Origin: an uncultured Coriobacteriaceae bacterium
GTDB lineage: Bacteria > Actinomycetota > Coriobacteriia > Coriobacteriales > Atopobiaceae
Assembly (NCBI GenBank): GCA_902778135.1
Contig: CACYWP010000006.1
Location: forward strand, 1 to 64,000
DNA: 64,000 nt
Reading direction: 5' to 3'
In this document: piece by piece, positions 9,195-15,944 of the stretch
Numbering within the stretch: the first letter of the stretch is position 1
How the letters are laid out: every line of letters begins with the position of its first letter
Notes under the pieces: model-generated
The model's database searches: none
Told to the model about the DNA's origin: nothing
What the model saw: only the letters and a program-made list of their open reading frames with translations
Position numbers and translations under genes: made by a program

Positions 9195-10445
9195 TCACTT
9201 CTCGCGGATCTTGCAGTCCTCGAGCGTCGCGTTGCCCTTCACGATGTCCTCGGCAAGCGCATGGCAGCTCGGCGCGCCGCAGGCACCGCAGTCGATGCCC
9301 GGTAGCGTGGCGTGCAGCCTCTGGATGTCGGCCATCATGCGCATGGACTCGGCCATGTTGTGTGACAGCACCGTCATCGGCTCGTATTCCGGAAGGTCGT
9401 TGAACAGGTAGAGCTCGGGAATGTACTGCTGCTCCTCCGGCGACAGGAAGTTCTTCGAGACGGGCAGGTAGCGCCGCAGCGACTGGAGCCTGGTCTTGGC
9501 GATGTAGGGGTTCTGCACCGTCAGGACCCCGCCGACGCATCCTGCCGTGCAGGCGTCCAGCTCGATGAACTTGACCGGAGGGATGTTGTCGTTCTCGATC
9601 TGCTCCAACACGTTGATGACGTTCTCTATGCCGTCGGCGGCAAGGTACTCGTCATTGAACAGGGCAGTGGCCTCGCCACCCGATGCGGCCCAGCCGATGC
9701 CCACCATGCCCGACTCCGTCATCGTGTCGACCTCGTCCCCACGCGACATCTTGCTGATGAGGGAGAAGTACACGTCGCTCATGGAGATGACCACGTCGAC
9801 GGCACTCTCGTAGTCCGCAAAGCCGTTCTTCACGTAGCTGGCCTTGGCGGGGCAGGGAGAGATGAAGCACACGCCGATCTCGTCATCCGCAAGCTCGGGA
9901 TGGCGCTCCTTCGCCCGCCTGCGGGCGAGCTTTGCCGCGACCTCCATGGGCGGGAGCATGTGCATCACGTTGTCGTTGAGCGAGGGGAAGCGCAGGGCTA
10001 TGAGGCGCACGACCACCGGACAGGCGGAGCTGATGACGGGAAGCCTGATGCCCTCCGTCTTGAGGTACTGCCGCGTGTAGGCGCTGACGAGCTCCGCGGC
10101 CTTCGAGACCTCGAACACGTCGTCGAACCCGATCTTGAGCAGGCCGTCCAGGACGTAGTCCACGTCATCCAGGTTGTCGAACTGGCCATACAGCGACGGG
10201 GCGGGCAGGGCGATCTTGTAGCGGAAGCGCTCCATGTCCTCGAGCCTGCCGACGACCGCCTTCTTAGCCTTGTGGGGGCACACACGGATGCACTCGCCGC
10301 AGTCGATGCAGCGGGCATCGTTTATCTGGGCGTGCCCGTCACAGATGCGAATGGCCTCTGTGGGACACCTCCTCAGACAGGTGGTGCAGCCGGTGCACTT
10401 GCTCACGTCCAGCCGCACTGAATGCTCGTATGCGCTGCTTGCCAT
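9195..10445 (-). CDS. Sensory-type [FeFe] hydrogenase, PAS-less
   Basis: This 416-residue protein resembles the putative H2-sensing (group C/D) [FeFe] hydrogenases. An N-terminal 2x[4Fe-4S] ferredoxin domain (Cys17/20/23/27 and Cys46/49/52/56) precedes the H-cluster domain with SSACPVVV (Cys142), SPCPAK (Cys198) and DACTAGCVGG (Cys299/303). The proton-relay Cys of catalytic enzymes is Ala141, as in sensory hydrogenases. A C-terminal IDCGACGAPSC...C motif (Cys386/389/394/411) adds a [4Fe-4S] site. No PAS, kinase or phosphatase domain follows, so output probably goes through the neighbouring ATPases, DRTGG and PHP proteins (inference). Confidence 0.88.
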   Translation of the reverse strand: MASSAYEHSVRLDVSKCTGCTTCLRRCPTEAIRICDGHAQINDARCIDCGECIRVCPHKAKKAVVGRLEDMERFRYKIALPAPSLYGQFDNLDDVDYVLDGLLKIGFDDVFEVSKAAELVSAYTRQYLKTEGIRLPVISSACPVVVRLIALRFPSLNDNVMHMLPPMEVAAKLARRRAKERHPELADDEIGVCFISPCPAKASYVKNGFADYESAVDVVISMSDVYFSLISKMSRGDEVDTMTESGMVGIGWAASGGEATALFNDEYLAADGIENVINVLEQIENDNIPPVKFIELDACTAGCVGGVLTVQNPYIAKTRLQSLRRYLPVSKNFLSPEEQQYIPELYLFNDLPEYEPMTVLSHNMAESMRMMADIQRLHATLPGIDCGACGAPSCHALAEDIVKGNATLEDCKIREK

Positions 10446-10469
10446 CAGACCCTGCCTCTTGACCGGTAG

Positions 10470-10892
10470 CTAGAGGTAGACGTACATGGTGATGGTGGTG
10501 CCGACCCCCACCATCGTGTCGATTTCCAACGTGTCGGTGTAACGCTTCATGTTGGGCAGGCCCATGCCGGCGCCGAAGCCCAGCGACCGGATGCTGTCCG
10601 TTGCGGTGGAGAACCCCTCCTGCATCGCCTGTTCGACGTTGGGGATGCCCGGGCCCTTGTCCGCAAGGATGATCTCTATGTACTGCTCGGTCACGATGAC
10701 GTCGGCGGTGCCGCCGTTGGCATGGATCACCATGTTGATCTCGCCCTCGTACATGGCGATGGAGACGCGGCGAATGATGTCGGGCGACAGGCCGAGCTGG
10801 CGCAGGTTCCTCTTGACTTGTGTGGACGCCTGGCCTGCGGACGTGAAGTTTTCGCCGTCTACGTCAAAGTGAAAGATGAGGGGCTCAGACAT
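10470..10892 (-). CDS. RsbW/RsbT-like serine-kinase ATPase
   Basis: This 140-residue GHKL ATPase is of the anti-sigma-factor kinase type: N-box EGEINMVIHANGG, G1 DKGPGI and G2 FGAGMGLPNMK. There is no sigma factor or STAS protein gene in this operon. Its start overlaps the end of the upstream DRTGG gene by 8 nt, indicating translational coupling. Its likely role is nucleotide-dependent control linked to the sensory hydrogenase. The paralogue at 7514-8092 is more divergent. Confidence 0.82.
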   Translation of the reverse strand: MSEPLIFHFDVDGENFTSAGQASTQVKRNLRQLGLSPDIIRRVSIAMYEGEINMVIHANGGTADVIVTEQYIEIILADKGPGIPNVEQAMQEGFSTATDSIRSLGFGAGMGLPNMKRYTDTLEIDTMVGVGTTITMYVYL

Positions 10893-11238
10893 GAGAGGCC
10901 GTCCCTATGAGACCGTTTGCGTACAGGGTGCCACATGCGTTGTACATGCGCATGTCGGACGCCATCATGACGATGCCGTCGTCCTCGGCCATGGCGATCA
11001 TGGCCTCGGTCGGCCTCTTCGAGCGGACGAATACGATGCACACCATGTCCATCATCTCTGCCGTTCTGATGACCTGCGGGTTCGCAAGGCCCGTGAGCAG
11101 CACCGCCTGGTCCTTCACATACATGAGGACGTCGCTCATCATGTCGCTTCCGCATGCGGAATAGACGTCATGGTCGAGATACTCCTCACAGCACAGAACC
11201 TCTGCATCCAGAAGGTCCCTGATCTCAGAGATTTTCAT
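10885..11238 (-). CDS. DRTGG-domain protein (second)
   Basis: This 117-residue protein is related in length and fold to the one at 8859-9185. It shows MKISEIRDLLDAEVLC, an Ala-Cys-Gly-Ser-Asp-Met-Met segment and a C-terminal MYNACGTLYANGL. It contains several Cys that could sense redox state or bind a cluster, but they do not form a known motif. It is the second gene of the operon, 44 nt after hndA. Confidence 0.72.
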   Translation of the reverse strand: MKISEIRDLLDAEVLCCEEYLDHDVYSACGSDMMSDVLMYVKDQAVLLTGLANPQVIRTAEMMDMVCIVFVRSKRPTEAMIAMAEDDGIVMMASDMRMYNACGTLYANGLIGTASHV

Positions 11239-11282
11239 CTTGTTCGTCCCTCTAAGCGTTGCGAATCATCCGAATCCGATGA

Positions 11283-11780
11283 CTAGTCGGCGTACTTGGC
11301 CAGGATCTTGTCGACATCCTCGGGCACGAGGCGGCCGTAGACCTCCTCGTTGACGGTGAGGACGGGTGCCAGGCCGCACGCGCCGATGCAGCGGCAGGCC
11401 TCGAGCGAGAACTTCTCGTCGGCAGTGCACTCGCCGACGTCGATGCCCAGCTTCGCCTTGAGCTCGTCGAGCACGGCGCCGGAGCCCTTGACGTAGCAGG
11501 CGGTGCCCAGGCAGACGGAGATGTTGTACTCGCCCTTGGGAGAGAGCGCGAACTGGGCGTAGAACGTCGCCACGCCGTAGACCTTCTCCAGGGGAACGCC
11601 CATACCGTCGGCGATCATCTCCTGGACCTCGATGGGCAGATAGCCGTAGATGTCCTGGGCCTTCTGCATGACGACCATGACGTTGCTCTTGTCGTCGCAG
11701 TGCTCGGCGATGACGGCCTTGAGCTGGTCTTCCTGCTCTTTCGTTCCCTTGAACGGCAGATTGCTGATCTTCTTTTGCAT
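11283..11780 (-). CDS. hndA: NuoE-like [2Fe-2S] hydrogenase subunit (HndA)
   Basis: This 165-residue thioredoxin-like subunit has the four [2Fe-2S] ligands CLGTAC and CRCIGAC. It is homologous to NuoE and the HydC subunit of bifurcating hydrogenases. The N-terminal helical bundle includes MQKAQDIYGYLPIEVQEMIADGM. It is the first gene of the operon, with an AAGGGGGATT ribosome site. I found no convincing sigma-70 promoter in the 360-nt intergenic region upstream. It should form the soluble heterotetramer with HndB, HndC and HndD. Confidence 0.94.
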   Translation of the reverse strand: MQKKISNLPFKGTKEQEDQLKAVIAEHCDDKSNVMVVMQKAQDIYGYLPIEVQEMIADGMGVPLEKVYGVATFYAQFALSPKGEYNISVCLGTACYVKGSGAVLDELKAKLGIDVGECTADEKFSLEACRCIGACGLAPVLTVNEEVYGRLVPEDVDKILAKYAD

Positions 11781-12142
11781 AGAATCGAATCCCCCTTATC
11801 TAACAATTCACGCAAAACCCCGTATCTTAGAATCATATCAGATTGGCTATGGGCTTCATCGCGTCTGGGCCTCTGGACGGACAAAGCGCAATTGCAGGTA
11901 TCGCCGCAGGTGTTGCGGTTGTCGGATGCCAATAGACCGGTGGTCGCGCCGTATGTCCCTGCCTCTTCTGGGCCTGCGGACGGGGGGCGCGAATGCACCG
12001 ACGGGTCCCTCGTCCCTGGATGCGCGCGATGGGAAAGGACCTGCCCGGAGGCGCCAACGCATGCGCGTCCTGCGGCCTCTCGCTGGCCAATGCTGCTATC
12101 ATAGGCTCCAGACGCAGCTTAAACGAAACAAAGGGGGCAGCA
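11781..12142. other. Divergent intergenic region, hydrogenase operon / dCMP deaminase
   Basis: This 362-nt region must contain start signals for both directions. The part next to hndA is AT-richer (around 11800-11850), with TATGAT- and TTAGAT-like hexamers on the minus strand but no matching -35. No clear Rex- or FNR-like palindrome is visible. Long frames crossing it are GC-driven and lack ribosome sites. Confidence 0.4.
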
Positions 12143-12625
12143 ATGCCGGGCAAACGTGCCGACGTCATCTCTTGGGACGAGTTCTTCCTGCGGGTCGCGG
12201 TGGCGGCCAGCCTGCGCAGCAAGGATCCCAACACCCAGGTGGGGGCATGCATAGCCGACCGCGACAACCGGATCCTTTCGGTGGGGTACAACGGGACGCC
12301 CGCCGGGATGGGTGACGACGAGTTTCCCTGGGGGGACTCCGAGGACCCGCTGCGCGACAAGCACAGCTACGTCATCCATGCGGAGGCAAATGCCATCCTC
12401 AACTATCGGGGGTCCCTGAAGGACATGTCAGGCGCCCGCGCCTACGTCACGCTGTTCCCGTGCCAGGAGTGCGCGAAGACGCTCGTGCAGGCGGGCATCG
12501 GCGAAGTGGTCTACCTCGATGACAAGTACGCGGACACGGTGGGCAACCAGATCGCCAAGGCGGTGTTCGACCGCTGCGGCGTCAAGTACCGTCAGGTCAG
12601 CCTGCCCGAGAATGCCACGATCTAG
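12143..12625 (+). CDS. dCMP deaminase family protein (ComEB-like)
   Basis: This 160-residue zinc deaminase converts dCMP to dUMP for thymidylate synthesis. The zinc/catalytic motifs HAEANAIL and PCQECAK are intact, and the dCMP-binding segment DPNTQVGACIAD is present. The start is chosen by AAGGGGGCAGCA immediately upstream of ATG 12143; in-frame starts further 5' lack a ribosome site. It appears monocistronic. Length is typical of the family. Confidence 0.9.
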   Translation: MPGKRADVISWDEFFLRVAVAASLRSKDPNTQVGACIADRDNRILSVGYNGTPAGMGDDEFPWGDSEDPLRDKHSYVIHAEANAILNYRGSLKDMSGARAYVTLFPCQECAKTLVQAGIGEVVYLDDKYADTVGNQIAKAVFDRCGVKYRQVSLPENATI

Positions 12626-12728
12626 CTGGTTGGGCTATCGTTAGCCGCGAGGAGCCGGGCGTCCCGTCCGGCCTGGAGATATAGAATCCGCAAGCAATCG
12701 GCATTGCGCCGCAAGGAGGTTGGGGACC

Positions 12729-13412
12729 ATGGCAGACTACGTGAGCAGGGAAGTCGCGCGGGAGCGCCTGAGCAAGGCATGCAAGACGGGCACGATCGTC
12801 TCGGTCATCGTGCTGCTGGCGGGATTGGCGTACGGCGGCATCGCGGCGCTGATCTTCACCAACACGAAGCTGCCGGACCTCGTCTACTCGGCGCTGTATG
12901 TCATCGTCCCGACGCTGTCGGACACGATGCTTGCCACCGTCGAGTGCGCGACGAGGGGCATCCTGTTCCTGTTCATCGGCTTCTTTGGGCTGCTGATGTT
13001 CCGCAAGGTGAGCAAGACCGGTGACGCCTTCCGTGCAGGCCAGATGCGCCAGCTGAGGTTCATCGCCTTCCTGACGATACTGCTGGGGTTCTTGCCCAGC
13101 GTCGCGGCCAACTTCGCCAAGATCGCGCTGGGCGTGCGCCAGGGTGGGTCGCCGATGGCGATGATGAGCTTCGCGGTCGATGCCATGTGCATCGTGGCCG
13201 GCATCTTCATGTGGGCCGTTGCGCGAGTGATGGTAGCGGGTGCGGTGCTGGGACGTCAGGAGGAGGAGATGTCCCTGGTCGACACGACCGTCTCCTCGTC
13301 CACCCCCGACTTTGGCGGCGTCCCCGACCTGGCCAATGTGACGACGGCGGTTCCGGGCACCTACGTCCCCGCCGAGGAGCAGACGATGGTCAACGACAGC
13401 CTCGACCTGTAG
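12729..13412 (+). CDS. Multi-span membrane protein, DUF2975-like
   Basis: This 227-residue protein has four or five hydrophobic segments (about residues 20-42, 48-70, 78-95, 110-130 and 145-172). A polar C-terminal tail of some 45 residues is rich in Ser, Thr, Pro and acidic residues. The helix layout resembles DUF2975 membrane proteins, but that assignment is tentative. A good GGAGGTTGGGGACC site precedes ATG 12729. A strong terminator follows the gene. Confidence 0.65.
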   Translation: MADYVSREVARERLSKACKTGTIVSVIVLLAGLAYGGIAALIFTNTKLPDLVYSALYVIVPTLSDTMLATVECATRGILFLFIGFFGLLMFRKVSKTGDAFRAGQMRQLRFIAFLTILLGFLPSVAANFAKIALGVRQGGSPMAMMSFAVDAMCIVAGIFMWAVARVMVAGAVLGRQEEEMSLVDTTVSSSTPDFGGVPDLANVTTAVPGTYVPAEEQTMVNDSLDL

Positions 13413-13439
13413 GCGCGTTCATACTGCTGGCCGATGCGT

Positions 13440-13492
13440 GAGGCCGGTTGCCCGGTGGGTCGCGAGCCGGCCGGGCAGCCGGCCTCTCTGTT
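13440..13492 (+). terminator. Terminator of the DUF2975-like gene
   Basis: A long GC stem (13440-13455 with 13471-13486, one mismatch) is followed by CTCTCTGTT. The first box of a 159-nt element begins at 13491, directly on the terminator tail. Confidence 0.75.
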
Positions 13493-13649
13493 GTCTGCGT
13501 TTGGGAAAGCCTCATGTTTGTGGCTACGCAGAATACGCCGTTATTTGCGTAGGGAAAAGCGCAAACAACAGAAGCCGGCTACGCCGGCTTGAAAGAAGCG
13601 CAGACAACGCGTCGTTATTTCTCGCCACGACATTTTGAAACGCAGACAA
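13491..13649 (-). repeat. 159-nt six-box intergenic element, copy A1 (reverse)
   Basis: Read on the minus strand the boxes are: box1 13638-13649, box2 13596-13607 and box3 13557-13568 (all TTGTYTGCGYTT), inner palindrome 13524-13552 (CTACGCA...TGCGTAG), and inverted box4 13491-13502. Spacers are 30, 27, 4 and 21 nt. An 8-bp hairpin with a three-base loop (13572-13590) fills much of the 27-nt spacer. Confidence 0.85.
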
Positions 13650-13695
13650 CGCCTGGCAGCTCGACTGGCCGTCTGGCACTGGTGGCGTCTTCCCG

Positions 13696-13854
13696 TTGTC
13701 TGCGTTTCTTTTTTGCGATTCGCCTGCCAGATGGCTGTTGTCTGCGCTTTGGGTGCGTCCTGATGGGAGGCTCGCGTTTTCTGCGTTCTCAACTGCGCAG
13801 AATAGAGCGTATTCTGCGTAGCCCAAAAAGCATCCACTGTGGAAACGCAGACAA
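13696..13854 (+). repeat. 159-nt six-box intergenic element, copy A2 (forward)
   Basis: Box1 13696-13707, box2 13738-13749, box3 13777-13788 (variant TTTTCTGCGTTC), inner palindrome 13793-13821 (CTGCGCAGAATA/TATTCTGCGTAG), inverted box4 13843-13854. It faces copy A1 across 46 nt, box1 ends inward. Confidence 0.85.
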
Positions 13855-13884
13855 AATGGGGGCGGCGCTTCCTGCGCCGCCCCC
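13855..13884 (-). terminator. Terminator of the OhrR-like gene
   Basis: An 11-bp perfect stem GGGGGCGGCGC/GCGCCGCCCCC (13858-13868 with 13874-13884) is followed on the minus strand by ATTTTG, which merges into box4 of copy A2. Confidence 0.75.
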
Positions 13885-13913
13885 GTGCCGGTCATGTCTG
13901 GTCCATCGGCCGT

Positions 13914-14351
13914 CTACGAGAGGACGGAGATGAGCTTGTCCAGCAGGACCTTCAGCTGGTAGCCCTCCTCGGGGGTCATGGTGACGCACCGAGAGATGCA
14001 CCTGGGCACGTCCAGCGCACGTTCGCGCAGGTTGCGGCCCTCTTCGGTCAGGGACACGATGACGGCGCGCTCGTCGACGGACGAGCGCTGGCGCGTCACG
14101 TACCCATGCGCCTCCAGGCGCTTCAGCAGGGGTGTCAGGGTGGCCGAGTCGAGATGGATGCGCTCGCCCAGCTCCCCGACCTTCACACCGTCATGCTCCC
14201 ACAAGGCCATCATCGTCACGTATTGGGGGTAGGTCAGACCCAGCGGATCGAGGAATGGCTTGTATCGACGCGTCAGCTCGCGCGATGCCGCGTAGAGGGG
14301 GAAGCACAGCTGGTTGTCGAGGGACAGGGGGTCGAAGTCGTTCTCTACCAT
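13914..14351 (-). CDS. MarR-family regulator, OhrR-like
   Basis: This 145-residue winged-helix protein has the OhrR-type N-terminus LDNQLCFPLYAASR with the conserved redox Cys, followed by LDPLGLTYPQYV and a recognition helix region HLDSATLTPLLKRLEAHGYV. OhrR proteins sense organic hydroperoxides through that Cys. No ohr peroxidase gene is adjacent, so the target is elsewhere or different. The ATG at 14351 is chosen because TAAGGACAC precedes it. It lies 124 nt downstream of icd, but a terminator separates them. Confidence 0.85.
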   Translation of the reverse strand: MVENDFDPLSLDNQLCFPLYAASRELTRRYKPFLDPLGLTYPQYVTMMALWEHDGVKVGELGERIHLDSATLTPLLKRLEAHGYVTRQRSSVDERAVIVSLTEEGRNLRERALDVPRCISRCVTMTPEEGYQLKVLLDKLISVLS

Positions 14352-14416
14352 ATGTGTCCTTAGAAATTCGTACACAAGATTCTAATGACATCAGAGTATA
14401 TCAGAATGCATAAAGA

Positions 14417-14452
14417 GCTGCCCCCAACGAATGAGGGTCCGTTGGGGGCAGC
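14417..14452 (-). terminator. Terminator of icd
   Basis: A 13-bp perfect stem GCTGCCCCCAACG/CGTTGGGGGCAGC (14417-14429 with 14440-14452) is followed on the minus strand by TCTTTATG. It ends icd before the OhrR-like gene. Confidence 0.8.
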
Positions 14453-14475
14453 CGGTGCGAGCATGTGTCGCGCGC

Positions 14476-15678
14476 CTATCTCAGGCGCTCGGCAACCGCG
14501 AGGATGAAGTCGCGCGTGTTCACCTTGGTGGGGTTCTCCATGGTGGTGATGGCGGCGAGGTCGCCGGTCATCAGGCCGCTCTCGATGGTGTCGACGGTCG
14601 CCCGCTCCAGGCGATCGGCGAAGGCCACCAGCTCGGGTAGCTCGTCCAGCTCGCCACGCTTGCGCAGCGCGCCGCTCCATGCGAAGATCGTCGCCACGCT
14701 GTTGGTCGAGGTCTCCTCGCCTGCGAGGTGCTTGTAGTAGTGCCGCTGGACGGTACCATGGGCGGCCTCGTACTCGTAGTACCCATGCGGCGACACCAGG
14801 ACGCTGGTCATCATGGCCAGACTGCCGAAGGCGGTGGACAGCATGTCGCTCATCACGTCGCCATCGTAGTTCTTGCAGGCCCAGATGAAGCCGCCCTCGC
14901 TGCGGATGACGCGGGCGACGGCGTCATCGATGAGGGTGTAGAAGTAGGTGATGCCTGCCTCCTCGAAGCGCTGCCGGTACTCGTTGTCGAAGATCTCCTG
15001 GAAGATGTCCTTGAAGCGATGGTCATAGGTCTTGGAGATGGTGTCCTTGGACGCGAACCAGATGTCCTGGCCGGTGGAGAGGGCGTACTCGAAGCTGGCA
15101 CGCGCGAAGCTCCCGATGGAGGCGTCCAGGTTGTGGATGCCCTGTGCGATGCCGGGCTGGTCGAACTCCTGCACGGTGGCGCGGATCTCCTCGCCGCCGT
15201 CCGCGGGGGTGTAGACCAGCTCGACCTTGCCGGGCGCGGGGATGCGCAGCTCGGTGTTCTTGTACACGTCGCCGTAGGCGTGACGCGCGATGGTGATGGG
15301 CTTGGTCCACGTGCGCACGTAGGGCTCGATTCCCTTGACCACGATGGGGGCGCGGAAGACGGTGCCGTCCAGGATGGCGCGAATGGTGCCGTTGGGGCTC
15401 TTCCACATCTGGCTGAGGTGGTACTCGTCGACGCGCGCGGCGTTGGGCGTGATGGTCGCGCACTTGACGGCGACGCCCAGCCGCTTGGTGGCCTCGGCGG
15501 AGTCCACGGTCACCTGGTCGGCAGTCGCCTCGCGATTCTCCAGACCCAGGTCGTAGTACTCGGTCTGCAGGTCGACGAACGGGCAGATCAGCTCGTCCTT
15601 GATCATCTGCCAGATGATGCGGGTCATCTCGTCGCCGTCCATCTCGACGAGAGGGGTCTTCATCGCGATCTTGGTCAT
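14476..15678 (-). CDS. icd: NADP-dependent isocitrate dehydrogenase
   Basis: This 400-residue enzyme oxidatively decarboxylates isocitrate to 2-oxoglutarate. It belongs to the homodimeric type (subfamily II, as in eukaryotes and some anaerobes), shown by [11 protein letters not shown], the segment [31 protein letters not shown], and [11 protein letters not shown] near the coenzyme site. GGAGGCCACC precedes ATG 15678; an upstream in-frame ATG at 15690 is less well placed. In a fermenter it probably supplies glutamate precursors rather than running a full TCA cycle. Confidence 0.95.
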   Translation of the reverse strand: MTKIAMKTPLVEMDGDEMTRIIWQMIKDELICPFVDLQTEYYDLGLENREATADQVTVDSAEATKRLGVAVKCATITPNAARVDEYHLSQMWKSPNGTIRAILDGTVFRAPIVVKGIEPYVRTWTKPITIARHAYGDVYKNTELRIPAPGKVELVYTPADGGEEIRATVQEFDQPGIAQGIHNLDASIGSFARASFEYALSTGQDIWFASKDTISKTYDHRFKDIFQEIFDNEYRQRFEEAGITYFYTLIDDAVARVIRSEGGFIWACKNYDGDVMSDMLSTAFGSLAMMTSVLVSPHGYYEYEAAHGTVQRHYYKHLAGEETSTNSVATIFAWSGALRKRGELDELPELVAFADRLERATVDTIESGLMTGDLAAITTMENPTKVNTRDFILAVAERLR

Positions 15679-15944
15679 GGTGGCCTCCATGGGTTGGGGT
15701 CCTCGATTTGCGCGTCCCATTGTACCTGCGGGATCGTGCGACCACAGAAGCTGCGGCGATTGTTAACGCGAGCCAGCCTTTGGCCTGGCCTGTTGGCGTG
15801 CCACGCAGACTCGCCTTCGAGGGGAGGGACGTCTCTGCCGGGTTCGCAAGCTACCATGCGGTAACGCCTTGCGGATGGCGGTCGCCGGCATCCCCGGGGT
15901 GCGAGTAGGATGGCTGGGTACATCGAGGCGGGCAGGAGGACGAC

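Noticed and set aside
11800..11860. Rex- or FNR-type operator before the hydrogenase operon
   Set aside because: Half-site-like TTGTTA and AT-rich hexamers are present but no symmetric site matches either consensus.
13438..13933. Several overlapping frames of 66-123 codons in the 13.5-kb repeat region
   Set aside because: Their Cys-Leu-Arg-Phe and Ala-Asp-Asn repeats come from the 12-nt boxes; no ribosome sites, and equivalent frames in other element copies contain stops.
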